From the NCBI RefSeq assembly GCF_008065155.1, contig NZ_CP042819.1:1054001-1118000 (forward strand): a stretch of 64,000 nt of DNA. Reading direction: 5' to 3'. This document shows positions 35,048 through 45,044 of the stretch, one piece after another. Source of the stretch: Octadecabacter sp. SW4. Its GTDB lineage: Bacteria > Pseudomonadota > Alphaproteobacteria > Rhodobacterales > Rhodobacteraceae. Both the position numbers and the translations under genes were made by a program. The notes under the pieces were generated by a model. The model saw only the letters and a list, made by a program, of their open reading frames with translations. It ran no database searches and was not told the DNA's origin. Numbering within the stretch: position 1 is the first letter of the stretch; the number at the start of each line of letters is the position of its first letter.

Positions 35048-36559
35048 TCAAAGACCCAGCTTGGCGCTGATCAGTTGGTTGACGGCGGCCGGATTGGCCT
35101 TGCCGCCCGTGGCTTTCATCACCTGACCGACGAACCAGCCTGCGAGTTTCGGGTTCGCCTTGGCCTTTTCGACCTGCGCGGGGTTGTCGGCAATCACCGC
35201 GTCCACCGCCGCCTCGATCGCGCCGGTGTCGGTCACTTGCTTCATGCCACGGTCTGCAACCAGCGTTTCGGGGTCGCCGCCTTCGGTGTAGACGATTTCG
35301 AACAGGTCCTTGGCGATCTTGCCGGAAATATCGCCCGATGTGATCAGCCCGACGATCTTGCCCAACTGGTCAGGGGACACGGGGCTGTCGGTGATATCGC
35401 GGTCGTCCTTTTTCAGGCGACCGAACAATTCGTTGATCACCCAGTTCGCGGCCAGCTTGCCATCGCGCCCCGCGGCCACCTGTTCAAAAAAGGCGGCATT
35501 GGCTGTTTCGGCGGTCAGGACGCTTGCGTCATAATCGGACAGGCCGAAATCGGCGATGAAGCGGGCCTTTTTCGCATCCGGCAGTTCGGGCAGGGACGCG
35601 GCGATATCATCAACCCATGCCTGTTCAATTTCCAGCGGCAACAGATCAGGATCGGGGAAATAGCGATAATCATGCGCTTCTTCCTTGGATCGCATCGAAC
35701 GTGTTTCGTTCTTGTCCGCGTCATATAGGCGGGTTTCCTGAACGATTTCACCGCCGTCTTCCAGAATGGCGATCTGGCGGCGTGCCTCGTGATCAATCGC
35801 CATCTGGATGAACCGGGTCGAGTTCATGTTCTTGATCTCGCAGCGCGTGCCAAGATGGCCGAAATCCTGCGTCGCCTGATATTTTTCGTAATCTCCGGGG
35901 CGGCAGACCGATACGTTCACATCCGCGCGCATGTTGCCGTTCTGCATGTTGCCATCGCAGGTGCCCAAGTAACGCAGGATCTGGCGCAGTTTCAAAACAT
36001 AGGCCGCCGCCTCGTCCGCGCCGCGAATATCGGGGCGGCTGACGATCTCCATCAGGGCAACACCGGTGCGGTTCAGATCGACAAAGGACATATTCGGGTC
36101 CATGTCATGAATGGATTTGCCCGCGTCCTGTTCAAGGTGGATGCGTTCGATCCGCACAAGGCGGGCCAGCCCGTTGCCCATTTCCACCAGCACTTCACCT
36201 TCGCCAACAATTGGCTGGTAAAGCTGGGAAATCTGATAGCCCTGCGGCAGGTCGGGGTAGAAATAGTTTTTGCGGTCAAAGGCCGATAACAGGTTGATCT
36301 GCGCCTTCAGCCCCAGCCCCGTGCGCACGGCCTGTTCCACGCAGCCTTCGTTGATCACGGGCAACATTCCGGGCATGCCCGCATCCACGAACGCGACGTT
36401 GGAATTGGGTTCGGCCCCGAAGAGGGTCGAGGCACCGGAAAACAGTTTCGCTGCGGTGGCGACCTGGGCATGAACTTCGAGGCCGATCACAAGTTCCCAA
36501 TCGTGCTTTGCCCCGGCGATTACCTTGGGTTTGGGCGCGTCATAAGTCAGGTCAAGCAT
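35048..36559 (-). CDS. gatB: GatB, Asp-tRNA(Asn)/Glu-tRNA(Gln) amidotransferase subunit B
   Basis: A 503-residue GatB kinase subunit that transamidates Glu-tRNAGln and Asp-tRNAAsn with GatA and GatC. It has [46 protein letters not shown], the conserved [36 protein letters not shown] blocks and [22 protein letters not shown]. The YqeY-like tail domain runs from about residue 350 to the end ([32 protein letters not shown]). Length matches the family. GatA and GatC are not adjacent. Confidence 0.97.
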   Translation of the reverse strand: MLDLTYDAPKPKVIAGAKHDWELVIGLEVHAQVATAAKLFSGASTLFGAEPNSNVAFVDAGMPGMLPVINEGCVEQAVRTGLGLKAQINLLSAFDRKNYFYPDLPQGYQISQLYQPIVGEGEVLVEMGNGLARLVRIERIHLEQDAGKSIHDMDPNMSFVDLNRTGVALMEIVSRPDIRGADEAAAYVLKLRQILRYLGTCDGNMQNGNMRADVNVSVCRPGDYEKYQATQDFGHLGTRCEIKNMNSTRFIQMAIDHEARRQIAILEDGGEIVQETRLYDADKNETRSMRSKEEAHDYRYFPDPDLLPLEIEQAWVDDIAASLPELPDAKKARFIADFGLSDYDASVLTAETANAAFFEQVAAGRDGKLAANWVINELFGRLKKDDRDITDSPVSPDQLGKIVGLITSGDISGKIAKDLFEIVYTEGGDPETLVADRGMKQVTDTGAIEAAVDAVIADNPAQVEKAKANPKLAGWFVGQVMKATGGKANPAAVNQLISAKLGL

Positions 36560-36732
36560 GGGGCGTTCCTTTGGGCGTCAACGCAGATTGAATAGGGGTT
36601 CGCGCGCAGAGCTTCAAGGCGTTGATGCGCGCCAACCCGCCCAAATCGGCCCGCCGCGCAGGTGGTGGGCTGGACGCAGCGCCGGATTCCTTTGCATCTG
36701 ACGGGATCAGTAACAGCCCACGGTTGGAAATC

Positions 36733-37338
36733 ATGGCATTTTCTGCACGTTCCCTGATTCTTTTGACGGCCCTTTCGGTGCTTGTCTCGGCCTGTAGCGA
36801 GGCCGCGACCCCCATCGCCGATCCGACAGTCGATCCCATCCCGGCAGCGATGCGTTGGGATGACAAGGCGCAAAGCGATGAATGGACCGCCGCAACCTTT
36901 GCGGCGCTGGAAACACATGGTTCGCCGCTCTTGTCGCTGGCGCCTGGCGATATTGCGGCCTGGTGCCCCGCATATCCTGACGCGGACGAAGATCAGCGCG
37001 CAGCCTTTTGGGCGGGCATGCTCAGCACGCTGGCCAAACACGAAAGCACCTGGAATCCAGCGGCTGTGGGCGGCGGCGGGCGCTGGTTCGGCCTTGTGCA
37101 GATCGCCCCGGCCACGGCGCGTGGCTATGGCTGTGCGGCCGGATCGGGGGCAGCCCTGCAGGACGGAGCGGCAAATCTGTCCTGCGCTGTTCGGATCGCC
37201 GCCGTCACGGTGCCGCGTGACGGGGTCGTGGCGGCAGGTGGCGGTGGACTGGCCGCCGATTGGGGCCCGTTCCAAAGCGCCAGAAAACGCGAAGATATGC
37301 GTTCGTGGATCTCTGCGCAATCCTACTGCAAACCTTAA
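36733..37338 (+). CDS. SLT-type lytic transglycosylase lipoprotein
   Basis: A 201-residue exported protein with a lipobox (LSVLVSAC, Cys near residue 21). The SLT core shows AFWAGMLSTLAKHESTWNPAAVGGGGRWFGLVQIAPATARGYGC, where the Glu in KHEST is the catalytic residue, and ANLSCAVRIAAVTVPRDG follows. It cuts the glycan strands of murein. I start at ATG 36733 so that the signal is N-terminal. The next gene is a clear paralogue, so this is a tandem pair. Confidence 0.85.
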   Translation: MAFSARSLILLTALSVLVSACSEAATPIADPTVDPIPAAMRWDDKAQSDEWTAATFAALETHGSPLLSLAPGDIAAWCPAYPDADEDQRAAFWAGMLSTLAKHESTWNPAAVGGGGRWFGLVQIAPATARGYGCAAGSGAALQDGAANLSCAVRIAAVTVPRDGVVAAGGGGLAADWGPFQSARKREDMRSWISAQSYCKP

Positions 37339-37356
37339 GGATGGGTTGCAAACCAC
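37335..37356 (-). repeat. Possible degenerate dispersed palindrome over the transglycosylase stop
   Basis: TAAGG, ATGGGT, a four-base loop and ACCACC follow the stop codon. This is close to the GTAAGG-TGGGT-N4-ACCCACC unit but with small insertions. The position on a stop codon is like other copies. Confidence 0.35.
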
Positions 37357-37412
37357 CGAGAGTGCGCGATTTTTCTTGCCTGCGCATGGCAAAACAGTGC
37401 AGTCTGCCGCTC

Positions 37413-38216
37413 ATGTTCGCCAAGCAGATCATCCTGGGGGGGATTTTCGCAGTGCTATTGGGGGTGTCCGCTGTGGCACAATCGTCCCCGCAAGCGCCTG
37501 TTCGCCCCCTGTCACGCGCCGATGCCGTTGAATTACGCATCGCAGCCGCGCGTGCGCGCCTGTCCGCGGTCCGCCCGGTCATGCGCCCCGCATATATGCT
37601 GCGCTATCCGGTCGTGATCGAAACCGCGCCGCCTTCGGTGCGCCCTGTCGCGCGCGCCGCGTTTCAGCCCCGCGCGCGTTGGGATTTTCGCCCCGATGGC
37701 GCGCTCTGGACGCGGGCGGCCATGTCGGCAATCGCGATGCACGGTCAGTCCCTTGAAACAACCGTGCCGCGCGACATTGCGGCCTGGTGCCCTGCCTATG
37801 CTGAAAATCCACCCGAATTGCGCCGCGCTTTTTGGGCCGGAATGATGTCGGCGCTGGCGAAACACGAAAGCACCTATCGCCCCGATGCGGTGGGGGGTGG
37901 AAACCTGTGGTTCGGCCTGTTGCAAATCTACCCCGATACCGCGCGCCGCTATGGTTGCCGCGCCCGCACCGGTGACGCACTGACCGACCCCGAAGACAAC
38001 CTGTCATGCGCCGCCCGCATCATGGCCGTGACCGTGCCGCGAGACCGCGCCGTGGCCGTCAATGACGGGCGCTGGCGCGGGGTGGCAGCCGATTGGGGGC
38101 CGATGACGAACCGTGGCAAGATCGCGGAGATGTCGGCATGGACCCGCCAACAATCATATTGCGTGCCGCTGGAATCGATTCGTCCGCGCCTGCGCCCAGC
38201 GGGTCTTGGCGGCTAA
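37413..38216 (+). CDS. SLT-type lytic transglycosylase, exported (paralogue of the preceding gene)
   Basis: A 267-residue protein with a Sec signal (FAKQIILGGIFAVLLGVSAVAQ) and an Arg/Pro/Ala-rich spacer of about 80 residues. The same SLT core as the previous gene follows: IAAWCPAYAENPPELRRAFWAGMMSALAKHESTYRPDAVGGGNLWFGLLQIYPDTARRYGC, with the catalytic Glu in KHEST, then NLSCAARIMAVTVPRDR and VAADWGPMT. It lacks the lipobox, so it should be soluble in the periplasm or attached by its basic linker. ATG 37413 is preferred; ATG 37386 is possible. Confidence 0.83.
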   Translation: MFAKQIILGGIFAVLLGVSAVAQSSPQAPVRPLSRADAVELRIAAARARLSAVRPVMRPAYMLRYPVVIETAPPSVRPVARAAFQPRARWDFRPDGALWTRAAMSAIAMHGQSLETTVPRDIAAWCPAYAENPPELRRAFWAGMMSALAKHESTYRPDAVGGGNLWFGLLQIYPDTARRYGCRARTGDALTDPEDNLSCAARIMAVTVPRDRAVAVNDGRWRGVAADWGPMTNRGKIAEMSAWTRQQSYCVPLESIRPRLRPAGLGG

Positions 38217-38644
38217 ACCCCCAGCAATGAAAATGGATTGCGTTCGGTCTTTATACCTTTGGCGTTCAAGGCGGCCTCGAATTCATCCACGGGCGGTTGC
38301 GTGTCGGGGGGCAGTCGCCGCTTGCGCCCGTCCACCATCACAGCTGCAATCCGGTAGGACAGATCAAGGCGGCGGTCGATCCGCACCTTGGCGATATCGC
38401 GCAAGGGGATCGTCCCGCCATGTTTGCCCGATTGCCAATATAAGCCCGTGTCATCAAGGCCGATGTGGCTTTGCCGATTGCTGACCAGATCCCAGATCGC
38501 GGGCAGGGTGAACACAAGCACTGCCGCCGCGATCCACCACGCCAGCGCGATCACGATCACCGCCCATAGGACCACCAGCCAGATCGCCAGTAGGATCAGC
38601 GCGGTGGGCAGGCTCCGGCCTGATCGCGTGAAGGTATAGGTCAT
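38213..38644 (-). CDS. Hypothetical membrane protein with a PH-like C-terminal domain
   Basis: A 143-residue protein with two hydrophobic segments near residues 12-50 (LPTALILLAIWLVVLWAVIVIALAWWIAAAVLVF, likely a hairpin). A C-terminal beta-rich part (HIGLDDTGLYWQSGKHGGTIPLRDIAKVRIDRRLDLSYRIAAVMVDGRKRRLPPD) looks like a bacterial PH-like fold (inference). It overlaps the transglycosylase by four bases in convergent orientation. The function is unknown. Confidence 0.65.
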   Translation of the reverse strand: MTYTFTRSGRSLPTALILLAIWLVVLWAVIVIALAWWIAAAVLVFTLPAIWDLVSNRQSHIGLDDTGLYWQSGKHGGTIPLRDIAKVRIDRRLDLSYRIAAVMVDGRKRRLPPDTQPPVDEFEAALNAKGIKTERNPFSLLGV

Positions 38645-38708
38645 GCGTCGGATCGGCTGCGGCGGGACGCCAAGAAGTGGCCATATTTCATATGTTTACA
38701 AGGCATAT

Positions 38709-41258
38709 CTAACCCAAAATACGCGCGACCATTTCGCCCGTGTCGGGTGATAATCCCTTGGTTTGCCTGATCCGGTCAAGGGCGGTGCGCATCCCGGCCT
38801 GACGGTCCGGCCCATAGCGGCGCCATGTCTCGAAGGCAGCTGTCATACGGGCAGCGGTTTGCGGATTGGCCGGGTCCAACCTGATCAGCCAGTCGGCCAG
38901 CAGATCATACCCTGCACCACTGGCCACATGAAACCCCGCCGCGTTCCCGGCAAGCGCGCCAAACACCGACCGGAATCGGTTGGGATTGCGCCAGTCAAAC
39001 AACGCGTGTTGGGTCAGCGCCTTGGCAGTTTGCACGGCTACTTCTGGGGCGGCGTTGGCGATTTGTAGCGCGAACCACTTGTCCATCACCAGCCGGTCAT
39101 CCTGCCATTGATCATAGAATGCCTGCACCTGATCCACGCCTTTGCCAATGGCTAAAAGGCAGGAAAAAGCCGCAAGTTGCTGGGTCATGTTAGCGGCGCT
39201 GTCATATTGTTGTGCAGCCTGCATGCCGCCATCAAGGCGCGCCAGATATGCCAGAACCGCATTGCCAAGCGCGCGTTTGCCAGCCGCAACGGCATCGGGT
39301 GAATAGGGGCCACCCACCTGATTTTGCGCATAAATACGCGGTAGCATGTCTTGCAGATGCTGGGCAATCTGCACGCGCAAAGCCTCGTGCGCATGGTAGA
39401 TCGCCAAGGGGTCCGGCGTCTGGCCTGCCTCTGACAAGGCCTGCGCGGTGTCATCCTCACTCGGGAGCGACAACACCAGCGCGCGAAACGCCGGATCAAG
39501 GCTGTCATCGCGCAGCACGGCAGCCAATCCATCAAGATAGGCGCGCGGCGCAGGGGTGCCGGCGGTAACGATCCCCCGCAGCACGGCGCGAGCCAGTTCG
39601 CGCCCGGCGTCCCATCTGTTGAACGGGTCTGTGTCACGGGCCAGCAGAAAGGCGCGCTCGTTCATCGTGGTGTCACGCTCGAGGATCACGGGGGCGGAAA
39701 AATCACGCAGGATCGACGGGATCGGGCGCGAATCCAGCCCGGTAAAAGCAAAACTTTGACGGTCTTGGGTCATTTCCAGAATGCGCGTAGCAACAGCTTC
39801 GGACCCGTCAGGGTTCAGCAGCCCCACAGCAATCGGGATGACCTGCGGCAGCTTTTCGTCCTGCCCTGGCGTTGGGTTTGTTTTCTGTTCAAAATGAATG
39901 GTATAGGTGCCATCCTTAAAGTCATCCAGAACGGTCACACGCGGCGTGCCCGCCTGCGCATACCAGCGCTTGAACTGGGTCAGATCGCGGCCTGTGGCCT
40001 CTGTGAAAACCGCCAACCAGTCTTCGATCGTCGCTGCGTCACCGTCGTGGCGGGTGAAGTAAAGATCAAGCGCGCGCGCATAGGCATCATCGCCCACCAG
40101 CCGTTTCAACATACCGATCAGTTCGGCGCCTTTTTCATAGACCGTGACGGTGTAAAAATTGTTGATCTCGACGAAACTTTCAGGCCGCACCGGATGGGCC
40201 AGCGGGCCGTTATCCTCGCGGAACTGGCGCGCGCGCAGCAAGATCGCATCCTCGATCCGTTTTACGGCATGGCCGCGCATATCGCCGGTGAATTGCTGGT
40301 CGCGAAACACCGTCAGCCCTTCCTTGAGGCAAAGCTGGAACCAGTCGCGGCAGGTGATCCGGTTGCCGGTCCAGTTGTGGAAATACTCGTGCGCGATCAC
40401 CGCCTCGATCCGTTCGAAGTCGCGATCGGTCGATGTCGCGGGTGAGGCCAAAATCAGCGCGGAGTTGAAAATGTTCAATCCCTTGTTCTCCATCGCGCCA
40501 GCATTGAAGTCGTCTACGGCTACGATGTTGAAAATGTCCAAGTCATAGGCGCACCCGTAGACCTGTTCATCCCATGCCATCGCGGATTTGAGCGCCTCAA
40601 GACCAAAGGCGCATTTCCCCTCATCCCCCGGGCGCACCCAGATATTGAGCGCGACGTTGCGTCCCTCCATCGTTGTGAAGTTGTCGCTGGTGGCGATCAG
40701 GTCACCCGCCACCAGCGCAAACAGATAGGCCGGTTTGGGCCAGGGATCGTGCCATTGCGCAAACCCGTCCCCCTGCGCCACGAGATCGCCATTGGACAAA
40801 AGCACCGGCAGGGCGCTTTCAACCCGCACCGTGAAAACGGCCATCACATCGGGGCGGTCTGGATAATAGGTGATGCGGCGAAACCCCTCGGCCTCGCATT
40901 GGGTGCAATACATGCCAGATGACATGTATAGCCCCTCGAGTGCGGTGTTGGTCGCAGGGGCAATTTCGACCTCGGCCTCCCATGTAAAGGCACCATCCGG
41001 CACGGCGCAGGTCAGCCCCTTGTCGGTCACGGTCGGGGTTATGGTTGCACCGTCAATCTTTGCCCAGATCAGCGTAACATGTTCACCATGCAAGAAAAAT
41101 TCGCCGCCTTTGCTGGCAGGGTTGGGGCGAAACACGATTTTGCTGATTACCCGCGTCTTGTCGGGCGACAGGTGAAACTCCAGCGACACAGCGTCGATCA
41201 GCCAGGGGAACGGCGTGTAATCGGCCAGAAAAATGGTCTGCGGGGCGGCGTCTTTCAT
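38709..41258 (-). CDS. pepN: PepN, aminopeptidase N (M1 family)
   Basis: An 849-residue M1 metallopeptidase. The exopeptidase motif GAMENKG is around residue 255, the zinc site HEYFHNWTGN is around residue 290, and the distal Glu (KEGLTVFRDQ) follows. The C-terminal two-thirds form the all-helical domain with DPLAIYHAHEALR and the final KGLSPDTGEMVARILG. It trims N-terminal residues from peptides in the cytoplasm. Length is close to the E. coli enzyme (870). It is divergent from the DUF2256 gene. Confidence 0.95.
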   Translation of the reverse strand: MKDAAPQTIFLADYTPFPWLIDAVSLEFHLSPDKTRVISKIVFRPNPASKGGEFFLHGEHVTLIWAKIDGATITPTVTDKGLTCAVPDGAFTWEAEVEIAPATNTALEGLYMSSGMYCTQCEAEGFRRITYYPDRPDVMAVFTVRVESALPVLLSNGDLVAQGDGFAQWHDPWPKPAYLFALVAGDLIATSDNFTTMEGRNVALNIWVRPGDEGKCAFGLEALKSAMAWDEQVYGCAYDLDIFNIVAVDDFNAGAMENKGLNIFNSALILASPATSTDRDFERIEAVIAHEYFHNWTGNRITCRDWFQLCLKEGLTVFRDQQFTGDMRGHAVKRIEDAILLRARQFREDNGPLAHPVRPESFVEINNFYTVTVYEKGAELIGMLKRLVGDDAYARALDLYFTRHDGDAATIEDWLAVFTEATGRDLTQFKRWYAQAGTPRVTVLDDFKDGTYTIHFEQKTNPTPGQDEKLPQVIPIAVGLLNPDGSEAVATRILEMTQDRQSFAFTGLDSRPIPSILRDFSAPVILERDTTMNERAFLLARDTDPFNRWDAGRELARAVLRGIVTAGTPAPRAYLDGLAAVLRDDSLDPAFRALVLSLPSEDDTAQALSEAGQTPDPLAIYHAHEALRVQIAQHLQDMLPRIYAQNQVGGPYSPDAVAAGKRALGNAVLAYLARLDGGMQAAQQYDSAANMTQQLAAFSCLLAIGKGVDQVQAFYDQWQDDRLVMDKWFALQIANAAPEVAVQTAKALTQHALFDWRNPNRFRSVFGALAGNAAGFHVASGAGYDLLADWLIRLDPANPQTAARMTAAFETWRRYGPDRQAGMRTALDRIRQTKGLSPDTGEMVARILG

Positions 41259-41348
41259 GGGAACCTCTTGCTACTCATGCCGGACGGTAGGCGGGCGCGT
41301 TCTGACCCGCAAGGGTTGACCTGCCGCGTGCCGCGCTAGGTCTGGATC

Positions 41349-41516
41349 ATGGCCAAACCCCTGCGCAAATCCGATCTTCCGTCCAAGGCCTGCGCGGTCT
41401 GCGGGCGGCCGTTCACCTGGCGGCGCAAATGGGCCAGGGTCTGGGACGAGCTGCGCTATTGCAGTGCGCGCTGTCGCGCCGCTCGCCGGTCTTTCAAAAA
41501 AGCCGAAGAAACCTGA
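41349..41516 (+). CDS. DUF2256 zinc-ribbon protein
   Basis: A 55-residue protein: [41 protein letters not shown]. The two CxxC pairs (CAVC, and CSARC where the second pair is C-x3-C) and the W-RKW--VWDE-RYCS-RCR core are the DUF2256 signature. It probably binds zinc; no role is known. It lies directly upstream of malate synthase (98-base gap to its ATG) and is oriented with it. Confidence 0.85.
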   Translation: MAKPLRKSDLPSKACAVCGRPFTWRRKWARVWDELRYCSARCRAARRSFKKAEET

Positions 41517-41613
41517 TGGCGAAACGCAACAATACACGCGCCCAATCGCGTTGCCCAAGCGCGGGCGTTTGAGTATGTGTGCCAAGGTATACAGAATCCA
41601 TGAGGACAACGAC

Positions 41614-43740
41614 ATGACCAGGCGGCAAGACTTTTTTGGCCTTCAAGTTGCCAGCGAATTGGCAGCCTTCGTGAACGATCAGGCCTTGCCGGGCACCGGT
41701 GTGACCCCCGATCAGTTCTGGCAGGGGTTGTCAAACCTCGTGCATGATCTTGGCCCCAAAAACCGCGCCTTGCTGGCCAAACGCGAAGATATCCAGGCTA
41801 AGATTGACGCCTGGCATGTCGCCCGCCGAGGCCAGCCCCATGACGCCGCCACCTATACCGATTTCCTGCGCGAGATCGACTATATCGTGCCCGAAGGCCC
41901 GGATTTCAGCATCGATACCGCCAATGTCGATCCCGAGATTGCGGTCATTCCCGGCCCGCAACTGGTTGTGCCGATCATGAACGCGCGCTTTGCGCTGAAC
42001 GCCGCGAATGCCCGTTGGGGGAGCCTGTATGACGCGCTTTATGGCACGGATGCCTTGGGCGATCTGCCAACCGGCAAGGGCTATGACACAGCGCGCGGCG
42101 CGCGGGTGATTGCCTGGGGGCGGGCGCATCTGGATGAGGTTGCCCCGCTCGCAAACGGATCATGGGCCGATATCACCTCTGTCTCGGCCAGCAAGGGTGG
42201 GTTGCAACCCACCTTACAAGATCCCGGTCAGTTTGCGGGCGCCACAGCCTCGTCAGTCTTCTTGCGTGTCAATCATCTGTTGATCGAAATCGTCATGGAC
42301 GCCGATGCTCCGATCGCGAAACAGGACCGCGCCGGCATTTCCGACATTCGCGTTGAATCGGCCATGTCCGCAATCATGGACTGCGAGGATTCCGTGGCCG
42401 CCGTCGACGCCGCCGACAAGGTGCTGGCCTATGGCAACTGGCTGGGCCTGATGAAGGGTGATCTCGCCGAAGAGGTCACCAAGAACGGCAAGACCTTTAC
42501 CCGCGCCCTGCACGAGGACCGCGACATTACCGCCCCCGACGGCAGCGTAATGCGGGTCAAGACCCGCGCCCTGATGCTGGTGCGCAACGTTGGCCATCTG
42601 ATGACCAACCCGGCCATTCTCGACCGGGAGGGTCTGGAGATTGGCGAGGGGCTGATGGATGCGATGGTCACCACCCTGATCGCAATGCATGATTTGCAGC
42701 GCGACGGCGGAAATTCCGCAAAAGGCTCGGTTTATGTCGTTAAACCCAAGATGCACGGGCCCGAGGAAGTCGCCTTTGCCGACGAGATTTTCACGGCTGT
42801 CGAAATCGCTCTTGGTCTGCCTGCCAATACCGTCAAGCTGGGTATCATGGACGAGGAACGGCGCACATCCGTGAACCTGCGCGAATGCATCCGCGCGGCG
42901 AAATCGCGCGTGGCGTTCATCAACACCGGCTTTCTTGATCGCACGGGCGATGAAATCCACACCAGCATGGAAGCGGGCCCGATGGTGCCCAAGGGCGAAA
43001 TGAAGAACGCCGCGTGGATCGCCGCCTATGAGGACCGCAACGTCGATATCGGGTTGGCCTGCGGTTTGCAGGGGCGAGCGCAGATCGGCAAGGGGATGTG
43101 GGCCATGCCAGACCTGATGCACGATATGCTGGCCGCGAAAATCGCGCACCCCAAGGCGGGTGCGAATTGTGCATGGGTGCCGTCACCCACCGCCGCGACG
43201 CTGCATGCGACACATTATCACAAGGTCGATGTTTTTGCCCGTCAGGACGACATCACGGCGGGCGGCGCACGGGGCACATTGGCTGATTTGTTGACGATTC
43301 CGGTGGCGACAGGGCGTAATTTTTCGACCGCTGAGATCACACAAGAGCTTGAAAACAATGCCCAAGGCATCCTTGGCTATGTGGTGCGCTGGATTGATAG
43401 CGGGGTGGGGTGCTCCAAGGTGCCCGACATCCACGACGTGGGGCTGATGGAAGACCGTGCGACCTGCCGGATTTCGGCGCAGGCGCTCGCAAATTGGCTG
43501 CACCACGGGGTTGTGACGCGCGACCAGATCACGGACGCTATGCAGAAAATGGCTGCTGTTGTCGATGCGCAGAACGCGGGCGATCCGGCCTATCAGCCGA
43601 TGGCCCCCGGGTTTGATGGACATGCCTTCAGGGCGGCGCTTGATCTGGTTCTTGAAGGGCGCAACCAGCCGTCTGGTTACACCGAACCGCTGCTGCACAA
43701 GCATCGCTTGGCGCTCAAGGCCTCGGAGGGGGTGGGTTAA
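41614..43740 (+). CDS. glcB: Malate synthase G
   Basis: A 708-residue single-chain malate synthase that condenses glyoxylate and acetyl-CoA to malate. Marks include [25 protein letters not shown], the catalytic base region [51 protein letters not shown] and [25 protein letters not shown] 41614 follows GAGGACAAC. Near residues 195-201 the frame reads through a complete dispersed palindrome (GGLQPTL), and its last codons (GVG, stop) are part of a second copy. GlcG/HbpS downstream supports glycolate/glyoxylate use. Confidence 0.96.
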   Translation: MTRRQDFFGLQVASELAAFVNDQALPGTGVTPDQFWQGLSNLVHDLGPKNRALLAKREDIQAKIDAWHVARRGQPHDAATYTDFLREIDYIVPEGPDFSIDTANVDPEIAVIPGPQLVVPIMNARFALNAANARWGSLYDALYGTDALGDLPTGKGYDTARGARVIAWGRAHLDEVAPLANGSWADITSVSASKGGLQPTLQDPGQFAGATASSVFLRVNHLLIEIVMDADAPIAKQDRAGISDIRVESAMSAIMDCEDSVAAVDAADKVLAYGNWLGLMKGDLAEEVTKNGKTFTRALHEDRDITAPDGSVMRVKTRALMLVRNVGHLMTNPAILDREGLEIGEGLMDAMVTTLIAMHDLQRDGGNSAKGSVYVVKPKMHGPEEVAFADEIFTAVEIALGLPANTVKLGIMDEERRTSVNLRECIRAAKSRVAFINTGFLDRTGDEIHTSMEAGPMVPKGEMKNAAWIAAYEDRNVDIGLACGLQGRAQIGKGMWAMPDLMHDMLAAKIAHPKAGANCAWVPSPTAATLHATHYHKVDVFARQDDITAGGARGTLADLLTIPVATGRNFSTAEITQELENNAQGILGYVVRWIDSGVGCSKVPDIHDVGLMEDRATCRISAQALANWLHHGVVTRDQITDAMQKMAAVVDAQNAGDPAYQPMAPGFDGHAFRAALDLVLEGRNQPSGYTEPLLHKHRLALKASEGVG
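42196..42217 (+). repeat. Dispersed palindrome unit inside malate synthase
   Basis: GGTGGGT, loop TGCA, ACCCACC, then TTAC, a perfect unit located within glcB codons about 195-201. It is in frame and creates no stop in the used frame. Confidence 0.9.
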
Positions 43741-43792
43741 AACCCACCTTACAAGTTGCGGGTTTCCTTCGTAAGGTGGGTCTTGACCCACG
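43731..43792. repeat. Inverted pair of dispersed palindromes at the glcB stop
   Basis: The first unit (43731-43752) is GGTGGGT-TAAA-ACCCACC-TTAC and contains the glcB stop codon (43738-43740). The second (43771-43792) is the opposite orientation, GTAAGGTGGGT-CTTG-ACCCACG. The 18-base gap between the arms makes one large hairpin possible. Confidence 0.9.
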
Positions 43793-43808
43793 CCGCAAAG
43801 GAGACCTC

Positions 43809-44237
43809 ATGGCCGAAATTTCGCTCACCAAGACCCGCATGATCCTGCGAAAGGCGCTGGCAAAAGGGCGCGAGATGGGGCTGAAACCCCTGTCGGTTGT
43901 CGTGCTTGACGCCGGTGGCCACGTCAAGGGGTTCGAGCGCGAAGATGGCGCCGCACCGGGCCGTTTTGCGATTGCCCACGGCAAGGCATATGGCGCAGTG
44001 ATGCTGGGCATGGCGGGGACAGCGCAGATGGCGCGGGCCGAACAGCAACCCTACTTCATGGCCGCCGTGAACGGGGTCTATGGCGGTCAGGTGATCCCCG
44101 TGCCGGGCGGCGTATTGGTGCGCGACAAGCGCGGCGCAGTGATTGGCGCCGTCGGGGTGACGGGTGACACAAGCGACAATGACGCGGTCGCCGCCATGGC
44201 GGGGATCGCCGCAGCAGGTCTGGTCGGCGAAATCTGA
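43809..44237 (+). CDS. GlcG/HbpS family haem-binding protein
   Basis: A 142-residue protein with the family core: LTKTRMILRKALAKGREMGLKPLSVVVLDAGGHVKGFEREDGA, then FAIAHGKAYGAVMLGM and GGQVIPVPGGVLVRDKRGAVIGAVGVTGDTSDNDAVAAMAGI. It has no signal. HbpS/GlcG proteins bind haem or form small oligomers; in several genomes they stand next to glycolate/malate-synthase genes as here. The role in this cluster is not proven. ATG 43809 follows AAAGGAGACC. Confidence 0.92.
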   Translation: MAEISLTKTRMILRKALAKGREMGLKPLSVVVLDAGGHVKGFEREDGAAPGRFAIAHGKAYGAVMLGMAGTAQMARAEQQPYFMAAVNGVYGGQVIPVPGGVLVRDKRGAVIGAVGVTGDTSDNDAVAAMAGIAAAGLVGEI

Positions 44238-44294
44238 GGGGCTTTTCACCGCATCAAACTGCGGTTACGACAGGTTCCAACAATGAGGCCCAGC

Positions 44295-45044
44295 ATGTCC
44301 CGCCCCGTCATCGGCATTATTTCCAACAGCTATCTGATCAACGACGACTATCCGACCCATGTCGGCGGCACGATGAATTCCTGTGCAATTGCGCAGGTCG
44401 CGGATTGCCTCCCGCTGCTTGTGCCATCCGATCCGTCGCTGGTGAGCGTTGATGAATTGCTTTCGGTTTGCGACGGGTTCCTGCTGACCGGCGGGCGCCC
44501 GAATGTGCATCCCGAAGAATACGGCGAGGTCGAAACACCGGCCCACGGCGATTTTGATCGTGGTCGCGATGCAGTTGTCCTGCCACTGGTGCGCGCCTGC
44601 GTGGCTCGCGGTCAGCCGATTTTCGGTGTCTGCCGCGGGTTTCAAGAGGTCAATGTCGCGATGGGCGGCACCCTTTATCCCGAAATCCGTGACCTGCCCG
44701 GACGCGACAACCATCGTATGCCGCCCGATGGCACGCTCGCGGAAAAATTTGCCCTGCGCCACGTGGTGACTTTGGCTGAAAACGGCCCGTTTCACCGCCT
44801 TCTGGGCGCGCAAAAGGTGATGACCAATACCCTGCATGGGCAGGGCATCAAGACCGCTGGAGCAGGGGTCGTGATCGACGGTTACGCGCCCGATGGCACC
44901 CCCGAGGCGATCTATGTCAAGGACGCACCGGGTTTCACCCTCTCCGTGCAATGGCATCCGGAATGGAACGCGGCCAATGATCCGGTATCGCGCCCGTTGT
45001 TCGCGGCCTTTGGCGATGCGGCGCGGGCTTGGGCTGCGCGGTAA
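44295..45044 (+). CDS. Gamma-glutamyl-GABA hydrolase family protein (peptidase C26, PuuD-like)
   Basis: A 249-residue class-I glutamine-amidotransferase fold hydrolase: VIGIISNSYLINDDYPTHVGG, GFLLTGGRPNVHPEEYGE, the nucleophile elbow IFGVCRGFQEVNVAMGGTLYPEI and the His/Glu at SVQWHPEWNAAND. It probably cleaves gamma-glutamyl amides in polyamine or amino acid catabolism. GAGG lies five bases before ATG 44295. The C-terminus ends before the gene-poor interval. Confidence 0.92.
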   Translation: MSRPVIGIISNSYLINDDYPTHVGGTMNSCAIAQVADCLPLLVPSDPSLVSVDELLSVCDGFLLTGGRPNVHPEEYGEVETPAHGDFDRGRDAVVLPLVRACVARGQPIFGVCRGFQEVNVAMGGTLYPEIRDLPGRDNHRMPPDGTLAEKFALRHVVTLAENGPFHRLLGAQKVMTNTLHGQGIKTAGAGVVIDGYAPDGTPEAIYVKDAPGFTLSVQWHPEWNAANDPVSRPLFAAFGDAARAWAAR

